Source: Planctomycetota bacterium
GTDB lineage: Bacteria; Planctomycetota; Planctomycetia; Pirellulales; UBA7805
Direction: 5' to 3'
DNA: 15,738 nt
NCBI GenBank assembly: GCA_014237955.1
Contig: JABABY010000024.1
Span: forward strand, 1 to 15,738
Of the stretch, positions 1-7,794 are shown in pieces. The notes beneath the pieces are model-generated. The model was not told where the DNA came from, made no database searches, and was given only the letters and a program-made list of their open reading frames with translations. Within the stretch, counting starts at the first letter, position 1; each line of letters starts with the position of its first letter. The position numbers and the translations under genes are program-made.

Positions 1-2064
1 TTCGGCAGCATTGTTTAGGGCAGCTCTTGCCTCCATCCGTGACGCATCGATTCGTTGGGAGTCTCCGGTCGGATCTTCCTTTGTCGCGTCGGATTGTTCA
101 TCCTCGGAAAAATCAGTTTGTAAAAACTTGCGGGCCCTCGTCAATTCCTGCTCGACAGCGCCCAGATGGTTCGCTTCAACGTGTTTTAGCAATCGCCCAA
201 GCGATTCGAGTTGGTCGACCATCTGGGGCCGATCGATTTTGTTGTTCTTCAATTCTCCAAGCAGCGCATCGGCCTTTCGCAAAATGCTTTCGTTATTTCC
301 AGTGAGAGCCTCCCGCACCTCGCGCTCTGTGAATTCGATCCCACGCAACTGGTGCAATTCGCGTTCGTCGAGTTGGCCAAGTTCATCAAGTTGGATTTGA
401 AGGCCGCGGGTATCGGTGTGGGAATGTTTTTCTCGTCCCACCACACGTGAGAGTTCTGCAAGCAGAGCTCTTTGACGGGTTGCCAACTGCTGGGCAAGTT
501 CCTCTTTAGAAACAATAGTAATCGTATGGGTCGGTGCACTCTTGCCCTCGGCAGGCTGGTAGTCGTGTGCGGCAGCATAGAACGAAATCTCTGTTCCAGC
601 GGATAGATCAAGCGATGCCAAATCCCACTGGTATTGCTCGAGGCGGCGATCCCCTTTTGCCATATGCGCATTGAGAGCTTCTCTGGAAAGCGGAGGGGCA
701 TGATCGGAGCCTTGAAAAAGCAGTATTGATTGTTCCTCGGATTCCGGTTGATCACTGCGAGTATAGCGAAGCAGAATGTCTCGGATTGCCAGTCCATCCT
801 TGGCAAACACGCGGACAGGTAGCATTGCATCAAAACTGGCCTGCGATTGCGGGATGGGGCTCTCGATGCTAACTGTTGGAGGTTCGTCCGAAATCGCATG
901 CACTTGCCACTGCTCGTTCCCGCCTCCTTCAATGCCATGCTCATCCACCATGGTGAGGGAGTAGGTGCCCGATTGTTTCAGTGCCCAGGGCTCCGTGGAT
1001 CCACTCGGAAAACGAATATGCAATCCATCGATGGCAAACGGTTTTGAGTCACCGGTTTCCGTTTTGAGTGTTGCCGATTTGACGCTCTTGGTTGTGTTGC
1101 CGGTTATCTGAACTGTGCTCCCGACAAGTCCCGTAATCGATCCTCTACTTTCAGTTGTCGGCCATCCAGCATAGTCGGGGGGGTGGACCGAAGCCTGGAG
1201 GGCTTCAACGCGAGGCGGGGTGACAACCATCAGAGTTTGCCAGGGTGTTTCGTCATCTCCTCCAACCGCACGATACGAAAAGGATTGCTTGACGTTTTTA
1301 CGTTGGGCCACCATGATTCCATTAATAAAATGCATCGGATTGCGGAGCGACCGTATTCCCTGTTCGTCTCCAAATCGATATTCGATAAAGACATCTTCCG
1401 GAAGTACCCCTTTTTTGTCATCGACTTCCGCCTCAAAGAGACCACCGACTGGAATGTGGGTGGGAGGATTTCGAAAAAAAAGTTGATTGATTTGAGGCCA
1501 GACAGTATCTCCAAAAGGATTTGTTAGTCTCGCCAGAGCGATTCCGGATCCGGTTGGGATAAAAAGGGCAATGAGCAGTACGACTGCCAGAGTGGCCACT
1601 GCAGCAAGACTTGCAGTTACTGCCGGGCGGTAGCGCACCACTTCGCCAAGAGGGACCCCCGCCAACTCTCCGGTGACCTCGTCAATCACAGCCTGCCGCA
1701 TGGTGGCCGATCCTGCCAGCAGGTCATCTTCTTGCTGATGGGAAAACTCAACGGCACTGGCCACTTTGTTCTGGAGTGAGGGAAAGCGATCCTGAATGCG
1801 CTGTGCAACACTCAGTTCTGTCATCTGTCGTCGCAGTGGCGGCAGGAAAAATCGAAATACAACGGCAACAATCGCCAAGAGACACAGTGAACTGAATGTC
1901 GCTCTCGAAAGCCGATCGTCCAGTCGCATATAGTAATCGAGTATTCCGGTGACCAGCAGAACGCCGATCCCTAAAGCGATGCCCCAGCCAACACCGCGAA
2001 AGATCAATGCCCAGCGAGCTCGTTTGCGAACGCTGACAATCGTTTTGTGAAGTGTGTCAGGCAT
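1..2064 (-). CDS. Large membrane-anchored coiled-coil protein, DUF4175-like (3' end outside window)
   Basis: An unbroken reading frame of 688 codons runs from ATG at 2064-2062 to base 1 with no stop, so the C-terminal part is missing. AGGG lies five bases before the ATG. Residues about 18-42, 58-75 and 149-170 are hydrophobic and look like three membrane segments, and residues 88-148 between the second and third are soluble. After the third the chain is probably extracytoplasmic: a beta-rich, Ig-like stretch (about 190-460) is followed by a charged helical, coiled-coil-prone region rich in Leu, Glu, Gln and Arg (about 500-688). This layout resembles the large DUF4175-type proteins common in planctomycetes; I recall them near MoxR/vWA-domain genes, which would lie outside the window. 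No catalytic motif is visible and the function is unknown. It follows the cytochrome lipoprotein gene on the same strand after 243 bases. The frame is certain; the family is a judgement from architecture. Confidence 0.8.
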   Translation of the reverse strand, partial: MPDTLHKTIVSVRKRARWALIFRGVGWGIALGIGVLLVTGILDYYMRLDDRLSRATFSSLCLLAIVAVVFRFFLPPLRRQMTELSVAQRIQDRFPSLQNKVASAVEFSHQQEDDLLAGSATMRQAVIDEVTGELAGVPLGEVVRYRPAVTASLAAVATLAVVLLIALFIPTGSGIALARLTNPFGDTVWPQINQLFFRNPPTHIPVGGLFEAEVDDKKGVLPEDVFIEYRFGDEQGIRSLRNPMHFINGIMVAQRKNVKQSFSYRAVGGDDETPWQTLMVVTPPRVEALQASVHPPDYAGWPTTESRGSITGLVGSTVQITGNTTKSVKSATLKTETGDSKPFAIDGLHIRFPSGSTEPWALKQSGTYSLTMVDEHGIEGGGNEQWQVHAISDEPPTVSIESPIPQSQASFDAMLPVRVFAKDGLAIRDILLRYTRSDQPESEEQSILLFQGSDHAPPLSREALNAHMAKGDRRLEQYQWDLASLDLSAGTEISFYAAAHDYQPAEGKSAPTHTITIVSKEELAQQLATRQRALLAELSRVVGREKHSHTDTRGLQIQLDELGQLDERELHQLRGIEFTEREVREALTGNNESILRKADALLGELKNNKIDRPQMVDQLESLGRLLKHVEANHLGAVEQELTRARKFLQTDFSEDEQSDATKEDPTGDSQRIDASRMEARAALNNAAE

Positions 2065-2307
2065 CTTGGCCCTTTCGTACCACCGAGCCGCCGATTTCCA
2101 GCAAGAAGAGTGAAATTCTGCCACTGCCAGTTACGTGCATTCTATCCTACCAGGGGGGAAGCAGAGATACACTGCCAAGACGGGATTTATCTTATTTGAG
2201 GCAAATGGACACCGCAGATGTGACGTGCATCACTTTGTATTTGTTCCATTCATTTTGCCAAGTCTCCAAATAGTGTTTGGGGCAGTTGGCAAAAAGAAGC
2301 CGCGGGA
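2065..2307. other. Intergenic region without a gene
   Basis: This gap separates two leftward genes. I find no coding frame with a credible start. It holds a hairpin next to the upstream gene's stop (2257-2290) and, on the minus strand, a -10-like TAGAAT (2144-2139) without a convincing -35 partner. The octamer ACGTGCAT occurs twice, at 2133-2140 and 2222-2229. The downstream gene may have its own promoter here, but the sequence does not prove it. Confidence 0.5.
2257..2290 (-). terminator. Imperfect hairpin after the cytochrome gene
   Basis: On the plus strand GCCAA (2257-2261) pairs with TTGGC (2286-2290), and inside it CCAAA (2266-2270) pairs with TTTGG (2276-2280) around the loop TAGTG. 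The structure starts 17 bases after the stop of the leftward cytochrome gene. No T tract follows on the minus strand, so it is not a classic intrinsic terminator. It could stabilise the mRNA 3' end or be chance. Confidence 0.3.
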
Positions 2308-3948
2308 CTAGTGCTCCACTTCTGGCCAGTATTTGTCAAACTCGAACGAGGGGCTGTTATCCAGATCATGGCAAGTGACACATGCACGGTTTTTTGCTTG
2401 CTCGAGCGTGAGACGCATTTCAGCTCGTCGTTGCTCCAAGTCTGCTTCGTCGCTCGGATCATTTTCAGCAGCCACATGGTTAGCGCCACCACCATGGCAG
2501 TTTTCACATCCCATACCGGCGAGGTGCGGTGTTTTCGCCATGCTCTCATAGCCGCTGGCGAACGGATAGTGTTCCTGAGGTTCCCAACCCGTGACGTGAC
2601 AACTGATGCACTCCGGATCAAAACTTCGTGGAGTGGAGAGCTGAAGGAGTGTTTCCATTGCGTGGGCGTGGGGTGTTTCCTCCCAGATTGCATACTCGTC
2701 GCTGTGGCATTCTTCACACGCCTCGCTCCCCACGAACTGGCGGCCTGAAGGGTGTCCAATAGCGCGAATGCCCAGGCCAGCCAGTCCCTGTTCTTTGAGC
2801 TGATCTTGATAGGCAGCCAACATGGCGACCATCTCTTGAGAGCCAGAAAATCGTCCGTCGAGTGGCACACGCTGATACAGGAAGTGCCGTTGGGGTGTTT
2901 CATAGATTCCGAGCACTCCAACGTACATCCCTTTGTGTCCCAGTTCGATTAATCGGGTTGGCGTATCTTTGCTGATCTCCGGTTGCGGTGGCGGCGGATC
3001 ACTATCCCCGGCGACGACAACAAAATCAAAGCTAGTAAACTCTTTGGCCATTGTACGTGCTTCGGCAACCGAGGCGTTTGCAAGAAGAATCAGCAGATCA
3101 CATTTTTCTGCCTTCAATTTTTTGATGACCGGAGGTAACGCTTCGCTCGGTGGCTGATATTGAAAATCTGGATTTTGCAGATCATCACCGTATTCTTCTC
3201 CCAGTACTTGGGTAACTCCGATGCGTAGACCGCCAGCGTCGATTACGCGAAAGCGGGCGGTGAGTCCAAAGTCATCATCAAAAATGGACACTACATTCGC
3301 GGTAACGAACGGAGACGGTTTGTCCTGCGACAGTTGGGCCAACAGGGTTTCGGTCGGTAACTTCAGGTCATGGGATCCCAGTCCGATCGCATCATATCCA
3401 AGGGTCTGATGGGCAGCCATTAACCGTTGGTATTTGATTGCAGCCTGTGGGCCTGTTCGCTGCACCATACCGCCAAGGTCAAGGCTGGCGAACGGCCAGC
3501 CTTTCGATTGGATCTCTCGAATGAGTGAGTGCCGCCGACTCAGTCCGCCCTTTTGGTTGTCGAGGCCGGCACATCCACACGGTTCAATAAATCCATCCAG
3601 CATTCCAGAAAATACGATCGTGGCTTGCGGTTTTTCCCAATCAGAAAAAATCTTTCCATTTCGAGTTTCGAAATCAACCGCTACCGATTTTTTGGGCTCA
3701 TCTTCCGCGACTGCGGCGATTGCCCTGTCGGGTGGTTCAAACGTTTCTTCTTTGTTCTTTTTCTCCGCAACCTCATCTGCCACTAGACGAATGGTGAACC
3801 CTGCTGTTTCACGGGGTGGACGCATCTGGTCGCTGGTTGCCTTTTCTTGTGTAGGGAATCTTTCGGAGCATCCCAAGAAGAGGATTAAGGAGAAGATGGA
3901 TAACTTCCAATAGAAGTCAAAATCAGTTATCGGACATCGTTTTGCCAT
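2308..3948 (-). CDS. Lipoprotein with 5'-nucleotidase-like domain fused to a tetrahaem cytochrome c module
   Basis: The product is 546 aa. The start at 3948 is preferred because GGAG lies six bases upstream; an in-frame ATG at 3960 would add four residues. Residues 17-26 are hydrophobic and end in Phe-Leu-Gly-Cys27, a lipobox-like site, so the protein is probably lipid-anchored and exported. Residues about 105-370 resemble the metallophosphatase/5'-nucleotidase (UshA-like) fold, but the usual GNHD/E motif reads GSHD (191-194), and the N-terminal metal motif is replaced by EPCGC (122-126) followed by GGLSRR (134-139). The C-terminal part has four c-type haem sites: CEECH (411-415), CISCH (447-451), CENCH (481-485) and CVTCH (523-527), as in cytochrome c554-like proteins. 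I infer a periplasmic electron-transfer protein; hydrolase activity is doubtful. The gene follows the DUF1573 gene by 56 bases and may share its transcript. Haem motifs are certain; substrate and partner are unknown. Confidence 0.88.
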   Translation of the reverse strand: MAKRCPITDFDFYWKLSIFSLILFLGCSERFPTQEKATSDQMRPPRETAGFTIRLVADEVAEKKNKEETFEPPDRAIAAVAEDEPKKSVAVDFETRNGKIFSDWEKPQATIVFSGMLDGFIEPCGCAGLDNQKGGLSRRHSLIREIQSKGWPFASLDLGGMVQRTGPQAAIKYQRLMAAHQTLGYDAIGLGSHDLKLPTETLLAQLSQDKPSPFVTANVVSIFDDDFGLTARFRVIDAGGLRIGVTQVLGEEYGDDLQNPDFQYQPPSEALPPVIKKLKAEKCDLLILLANASVAEARTMAKEFTSFDFVVVAGDSDPPPPQPEISKDTPTRLIELGHKGMYVGVLGIYETPQRHFLYQRVPLDGRFSGSQEMVAMLAAYQDQLKEQGLAGLGIRAIGHPSGRQFVGSEACEECHSDEYAIWEETPHAHAMETLLQLSTPRSFDPECISCHVTGWEPQEHYPFASGYESMAKTPHLAGMGCENCHGGGANHVAAENDPSDEADLEQRRAEMRLTLEQAKNRACVTCHDLDNSPSFEFDKYWPEVEH

Positions 3949-4004
3949 AGAAGACTCCATCCGTGCGGTCTGCCAGTTTCACTTGTCTCGATGTTTGGTC
4001 TATT

Positions 4005-5225
4005 TCAATCGCCGGACTTTTTTGATTTGTCCTTGAGTTCGGCGTCTGTTTTCGGTTTCACAGTTAGTTTGACGTGTAACGTAATTTCTGGGTAGTCCGG
4101 ATGATTTGTCGTCAACACAATTCGCCCCATCCGATCGGGAGTATCTCCTGAATAGTCACATGCCTCTGCCGTCGGAGGGAGGATGATGTTGAGTGGTGTT
4201 TGATGGATCATTCCACGGGACAAGTCCTTGCCAGGGCCGGATTCGATCTGCAATGTATTTGGAACACTCTCTTTCAATTTGAGTTGCACGTCTTTACTAT
4301 GCTTCCCACTGGTATGCATAATCAATCGCATCCGTTTTCCGAGCCCTTCCGGAACATCACCTATGGTGAGAGTTTGGGTTGCAGGATTTAAATATGGCCC
4401 AAAGATAGTGATCGGCTTTCGCACCGTACCATTGATGTTCAGTCGTACTGGTGTTTTCATTGCCGGTTCGGTGTCGAAAATAATCGCTTCGTGGAAGCTG
4501 CCGAATTCCATGCCCGGCAAGATTGTGACTCGGACAATATATCCACAAACGGCATATGGTTCTTTAATGTCCTTGTTGGCAATCGGTTCGTAGTGGACTG
4601 CAAACTGCTCCGACATTTCTGGGTTGCTCACGTTGTTGCTGGTAATTGTTGCGTCCGGATGTGAGTAAAAGTACAGCTTCGATTCAAAATTAGAAGATGT
4701 GTTATGGGACACGGATGACGCGAAGATCGAGGGCGGCTTAAAAAGAAATTCCGGTGTTATTGTGCCGTCAATTTTCAGGCGAATGCGCGATTGCCCAGGA
4801 TCGTTGGTTGTAATCGGTACCGATTTTCGATATCGGCCTTTCGATTTTCCGGTTTTCCAAGTAAGGGTCACTTCTGCTGTTTTGCCTGGTGGGATGGTTT
4901 TCCGGGAGACTTTACTCACGGTGCACTTGCAGGATGGTTTTCCGGGCACGATCTTCAAGTCTGCCGCACCTTCGTTGCGGAGCACAAAGGTATGCTTTCC
5001 CGTTTTGTTTTGAAACATGCGACCGAAGAGATGTTTTGGTTCATCAACCACCAATCGTGGTTGGTCTTTAGCGTGGTTGTTCTTTTCTTGTGCGCCAGAT
5101 GGGAGAGTCTTCTGTGTAGTGAGTTGTGGTTCCCGCAGTGGAAATCCAAATTCAGCCACGGTTGCTCCATATCCAAGGGCAACCCCAGCTAATGTGGCAG
5201 CCAACACGACGGCAAAAATTCTCAT
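4005..5225 (-). CDS. DUF1573 domain secreted protein
   Basis: The product is 406 aa from ATG at 5225, which has GGAG nine bases upstream and a signal-peptide-like N terminus (hydrophobic residues 3-22). The open frame extends up to a TTG at 5324, but that TTG is the -35 box of the predicted promoter, so the longer form is rejected. Residues about 60-155 match DUF1573: a phenylalanine/asparagine strand region, then PSCKCTV (97-103), an IPPGKTAEV segment (111-119), and TTNDP (139-143) leading to the closing strand. The C-terminal part (about 275-390) repeats an Ig-like beta pattern, including TTNHPDYPE (372-380). The domain is common in secreted proteins of planctomycetes and Bacteroidetes; its function is not established. 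The lysine-rich tail (391-406) ends in KKSGD. It is the first gene after its promoter and is followed by the cytochrome lipoprotein, suggesting a shared envelope role. Confidence 0.87.
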   Translation of the reverse strand: MRIFAVVLAATLAGVALGYGATVAEFGFPLREPQLTTQKTLPSGAQEKNNHAKDQPRLVVDEPKHLFGRMFQNKTGKHTFVLRNEGAADLKIVPGKPSCKCTVSKVSRKTIPPGKTAEVTLTWKTGKSKGRYRKSVPITTNDPGQSRIRLKIDGTITPEFLFKPPSIFASSVSHNTSSNFESKLYFYSHPDATITSNNVSNPEMSEQFAVHYEPIANKDIKEPYAVCGYIVRVTILPGMEFGSFHEAIIFDTEPAMKTPVRLNINGTVRKPITIFGPYLNPATQTLTIGDVPEGLGKRMRLIMHTSGKHSKDVQLKLKESVPNTLQIESGPGKDLSRGMIHQTPLNIILPPTAEACDYSGDTPDRMGRIVLTTNHPDYPEITLHVKLTVKPKTDAELKDKSKKSGD

Positions 5226-5294
5226 TGGACCACGCTCCTCGATTCCGACTCTCATTTCTCGAATAACAGTGAACGAATAACAGGCAGGTGAGTT

Positions 5295-5324
5295 ATTGTA
5301 TCGCCGTAGATAAACGAGCGTCAA
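5295..5324 (-). promoter_or_regulatory. Sigma70-like promoter for the DUF1573 gene
   Basis: Read on the minus strand, TTGACG (5324-5319) is followed by an 18-base spacer and TACAAT (5300-5295). Five of six bases match the -35 consensus and five of six match the -10. Transcription would begin near 5288 and leave a leader of about 60 bases before the ATG at 5225. It lies in the gap after the DUF4416 stop, so the DUF1573-cytochrome genes probably form a unit of their own. Not verified experimentally. Confidence 0.5.
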
Positions 5325-5367
5325 ATCAGTTCTTTTTCAGAGGCTATCCTGCCCGCGGAGAATCGGT

Positions 5368-5916
5368 TCACGTGGTCGGCTTTTGCTGCAATTGCGCGTG
5401 CAGATATTTTCGGCATTCGCTGAAAAATGCCTGAAAGTCACCACGTCGGTAGTCTGGGTAGGTCCAGTCCAGGGTCTGCCAGCAACGGTTTTTGTAATAA
5501 AGTGTGACTTCCGCATAGATGCCATTTTGCAAATAGATACGGTGTGCGTGGTCCTTAGTCGATGCGAGGACCAGTTTGCCGAGTGTCAAATATCCCGGGT
5601 CGATGTTTACCGGTCGCAGTTCTTTATGGGCAGCGGTTGCCGCGTATTCTGCCTCCCAACGATTCGACTCTAATTTCCAGTCGGCCAAGCCAGCCGCATC
5701 AACTTGCGGTGAGAATGCCCAAAATATTTTGTGCAGTGGTGCCACCATGGAGGGTGTGTAGTAATCGGTTTCCTCGAAAAGAAAACAGGGACTCGTGAGG
5801 ACCCGTTTGCCCCAATGCCTTTCCGCATGCGCCGCCGCCCAGTCGAGTGCCTCCGGGTACCGGCTGAATGCGGTCAGGATGCGGAGGACGTTGCAATCGG
5901 CATGTGGTTCACCCAT
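5368..5916 (-). CDS. DUF4416 family protein
   Basis: The product is 182 aa from ATG at 5916. The frame stays open up to a TTG at 6033, but those extra 39 residues do not resemble the family and lack a ribosome binding site, while the ATG start gives the length I expect for DUF4416. Family-like signatures are an FEETDYY segment (47-53), PVNIDPGYL (102-110), KLVLASTKDHAHRIYL (114-129), GIYAEVTL (132-139) and WTYPDY (151-156) close to the C terminus. No signal peptide or membrane segment is visible, so a cytoplasmic location is likely. The function of DUF4416 is not known to me; the invariant His, Asp, Lys and Tyr residues suggest an enzyme or ligand-binding protein, but that is speculation. It lies 150 bases downstream of proS on the same strand, with an inverted repeat between them. 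Confidence 0.88.
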   Translation of the reverse strand: MGEPHADCNVLRILTAFSRYPEALDWAAAHAERHWGKRVLTSPCFLFEETDYYTPSMVAPLHKIFWAFSPQVDAAGLADWKLESNRWEAEYAATAAHKELRPVNIDPGYLTLGKLVLASTKDHAHRIYLQNGIYAEVTLYYKNRCWQTLDWTYPDYRRGDFQAFFSECRKYLHAQLQQKPTT

Positions 5917-6019
5917 CCGTCTTAATTCCCTCGCGGCACAATTCTTGAAAATGGGTACTTGGTGGGGCTTTTGGGAAAGGTTGCAGGGAAGAGTCCATAA
6001 ATCTTCAGCCTCTAAGAAT

Positions 6020-6059
6020 ATGCGTTGGCACAAATATATTGTCTGTCAAAGCAACGCAT
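6020..6059 (-). terminator. Long inverted repeat after proS, possible terminator
   Basis: ATGCGTTG (6020-6027) and CAACGCAT (6052-6059) are perfect eight-base complements 24 bases apart. Inside them ACAA (6030-6033) pairs with TTGT (6039-6042), so the transcript could fold into a two-part stem. It begins eight bases after the proS stop codon in the direction of transcription. Only a short, interrupted T-rich stretch (ATTCTT) follows, so termination would be weak. It separates proS from the DUF4416 gene. Confidence 0.4.
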
Positions 6060-6066
6060 GAGCCTG

Positions 6067-7587
6067 CTAGTAGGCCTTAGCAAAGACACCGATCGTAGAA
6101 CTCGCGTTCCCCGTGAAAAGACACTTTCCTTCCCCCGACGTTCCATCGAGTGGCACGCATCGCAACGTCACTTTAAGCTCTTTCAATATAGAGGACATTT
6201 GTTCTCCCTCGCTGAAATAGCAGTAGGCGAGTCCACCATGGAGTTCGGATCTGTTTTGCTCTCCGGGAGTGAAGAAATCACGAAAGTCATCCAGGTTGTC
6301 GATTTTTTCGGTTGCCTCTCGCTGCCTTTCAAGTGCCCTCTCATAAAGATTGTCCTGGATTTCGGCGAGTAAGGTTGCAATGGTTGAGGTGAACTCGCTC
6401 CGCGGAATCCCCTTTTTCTCTTTGGGACCCTGGTCACGCCGCCCTACAAAACAGCTATCTGATTCGACATCACGGGGGCCAATCTCAACGCGAACAGGTA
6501 CCCCCTTCTTAATATATTGCCATGTCTTTTCCCCACCGCGCAGATCGCGTTGATCAACTGAAACCCGTACGCTTTGGCCGTCATAGTTTTGGGCCATTAA
6601 TTCGTCGCGAACGCGTTGGCAGTATTCGAGGACTGCCGTTGTCGAATCATCGCCTCTCAATACAGGAAGAATGATAACGTGCAGCGGTGCGAGTCGAGGC
6701 GGAACAATGAGTCCATCATCATCGCCATGGGTCATGATCAGTCCCCCGACAAGACGCGTCGAGACGCCCCAGGAAGTTGTCCAAGCATACGCTTCCTTGC
6801 CTTCCTCATCCTGAAACTTGATCTCCTGGGCACGCGAAAAGTTTTGGCCCAAAAAGTGTGAGGTGCCGGCCTGTAATGCCTTTCGATCCTGCATCATTGC
6901 TTCAATGCTGTAGGTTGCTACCGCCCCCGGAAATCGTTCTTCGGCGGTCTTTTCACCTTTGATGACAGGCATCGCCATATAGTTTTCTGCAAAGTCCGCG
7001 TACACATCGAGCATGGTACGGGTCTCTTCGAGAGCTTCGGCTTCCGTTGCGTGCGCGGTGTGCCCTTCCTGCCAGAGAAATTCTGTTGTACGCAGAAACA
7101 ATCGCGTCCTCATCTCCCACCGGACAACGTTTGCCCATTGATTGATCATGATCGGTAAATCACGATACGATTGAATCCACTTGGCATACAATTCGCCAAT
7201 AATGGTCTCGCTCGTCGGACGCACGATCAAAGGCTCATCGAGAGGCCCGGCAGGTTGTAATCCGCCCTTCCCATCCGGTTCGAGTCGATGATGCGTTACA
7301 ACGGCACATTCTTTTGCAAACCCTTCCACATGGGCGGCCTCTTTTTCCAGGTAGCTCATCGGAATAAAGAGGGGAAAGTATGCGTTGACGTGACCGGTCT
7401 CTTTGAACTTGCGGTCGAGCGCTTGCTGCATGTTTTCCCAGATTGAGTAGCCCCAGGGTTTGATTACCATGCAGCCACGGACAGGCGAGATTTCTGCAAG
7501 GTCCGCAGCCCGAACCACTTGCTGGTACCACTCAGGATAATCTTCGTTTCGCGTAGGGCTGATTGCGTGTTGGGGCGGCTTGGCCAT
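6067..7587 (-). CDS. proS: Prolyl-tRNA synthetase, archaeal/eukaryotic type (type 3)
   Basis: This class II enzyme joins L-proline to tRNA(Pro) in the cytoplasm. The product is 506 aa. ATG at 7587 is chosen because GGAG ends five bases before it; the adjacent ATG at 7590 has only two bases of spacing, and an upstream ATG at 7620 has no ribosome binding site. Visible elements are motif 1 around VRGCMVIKPWGY (36-47), the proline-binding loop RPTSET (123-128), motif 2 starting RWEMRTRLFLRTTEF (156-170), and motif 3 with GVSTRLVGGLIMTHGDD (274-290). The anticodon-binding domain begins near 303, and the family C-terminal domain ends in FAKAY. The bacterial-type editing insertion is absent, as expected for type 3. 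The four cysteines that bind zinc in many type 3 enzymes are not all present: C456, C477 and C489 remain but do not form the usual CxxxxC/CxxC pairs. It is the first leftward gene from the divergent promoter region. Confidence 0.96.
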   Translation of the reverse strand: MAKPPQHAISPTRNEDYPEWYQQVVRAADLAEISPVRGCMVIKPWGYSIWENMQQALDRKFKETGHVNAYFPLFIPMSYLEKEAAHVEGFAKECAVVTHHRLEPDGKGGLQPAGPLDEPLIVRPTSETIIGELYAKWIQSYRDLPIMINQWANVVRWEMRTRLFLRTTEFLWQEGHTAHATEAEALEETRTMLDVYADFAENYMAMPVIKGEKTAEERFPGAVATYSIEAMMQDRKALQAGTSHFLGQNFSRAQEIKFQDEEGKEAYAWTTSWGVSTRLVGGLIMTHGDDDGLIVPPRLAPLHVIILPVLRGDDSTTAVLEYCQRVRDELMAQNYDGQSVRVSVDQRDLRGGEKTWQYIKKGVPVRVEIGPRDVESDSCFVGRRDQGPKEKKGIPRSEFTSTIATLLAEIQDNLYERALERQREATEKIDNLDDFRDFFTPGEQNRSELHGGLAYCYFSEGEQMSSILKELKVTLRCVPLDGTSGEGKCLFTGNASSTIGVFAKAY

Positions 7588-7637
7588 CATCTCTCCGTGT
7601 GGTTCACTGTTGCAGTCCATCCATCGAGGCAGGCCAC

Positions 7638-7667
7638 ATTCTAGGACAGGCGGATACTTCCAATCAA
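7638..7667 (-). promoter_or_regulatory. Candidate promoter for proS
   Basis: On the minus strand TTGATT (7667-7662), an 18-base spacer and TAGAAT (7643-7638) resemble a sigma70-type promoter, with four of six and five of six consensus matches. It would give a leader of roughly 44 bases before the proS ATG at 7587. Plausible but unproven. Confidence 0.4.
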
Positions 7668-7690
7668 TATCGCTGGTCGCTGTGGGTCTC

Positions 7691-7720
7691 TTGCCGATGG
7701 TGGGCTGCTACACCTACAAT
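7691..7720 (+). promoter_or_regulatory. Candidate promoter for yhaM-rnr
   Basis: TTGCCG (7691-7696), an 18-base spacer and TACAAT (7715-7720) match the sigma70 pattern at four and five of six bases. The spacer length and -10 box equal those of the predicted DUF1573 promoter. It is divergent from the proS promoter in the same 207-base gap and would start the yhaM message about 68 bases before its ATG. Confidence 0.4.
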
Positions 7721-7794
7721 CCGGCGGTCCTCCCGGAGTGTCTGCGGTTTGTTTTCTTGCCGTGATTCTCGGGGTCAGCCAGTACGGGAACCCC

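Noticed and set aside
249..944. 231-codon open frame on the minus strand
   Set aside because: It lies in a different frame inside the 688-codon gene, which is continuous and has membrane segments and a coherent domain order. This frame has no recognisable family.
2133..2229. Repeated octamer ACGTGCAT as an operator pair
   Set aside because: Two copies 89 bases apart could be chance, and neither is well placed relative to a convincing promoter.
3559..3582. Selenocysteine in the UshA-like motif of the cytochrome lipoprotein
   Set aside because: Both positions of the PCGC motif are ordinary Cys codons (TGT) and there is no in-frame TGA.
5917..6033. N-terminal extension of the DUF4416 frame from a TTG
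   Set aside because: The 39 added residues have no family similarity and no ribosome binding site, and they overlap the inverted repeat after proS.
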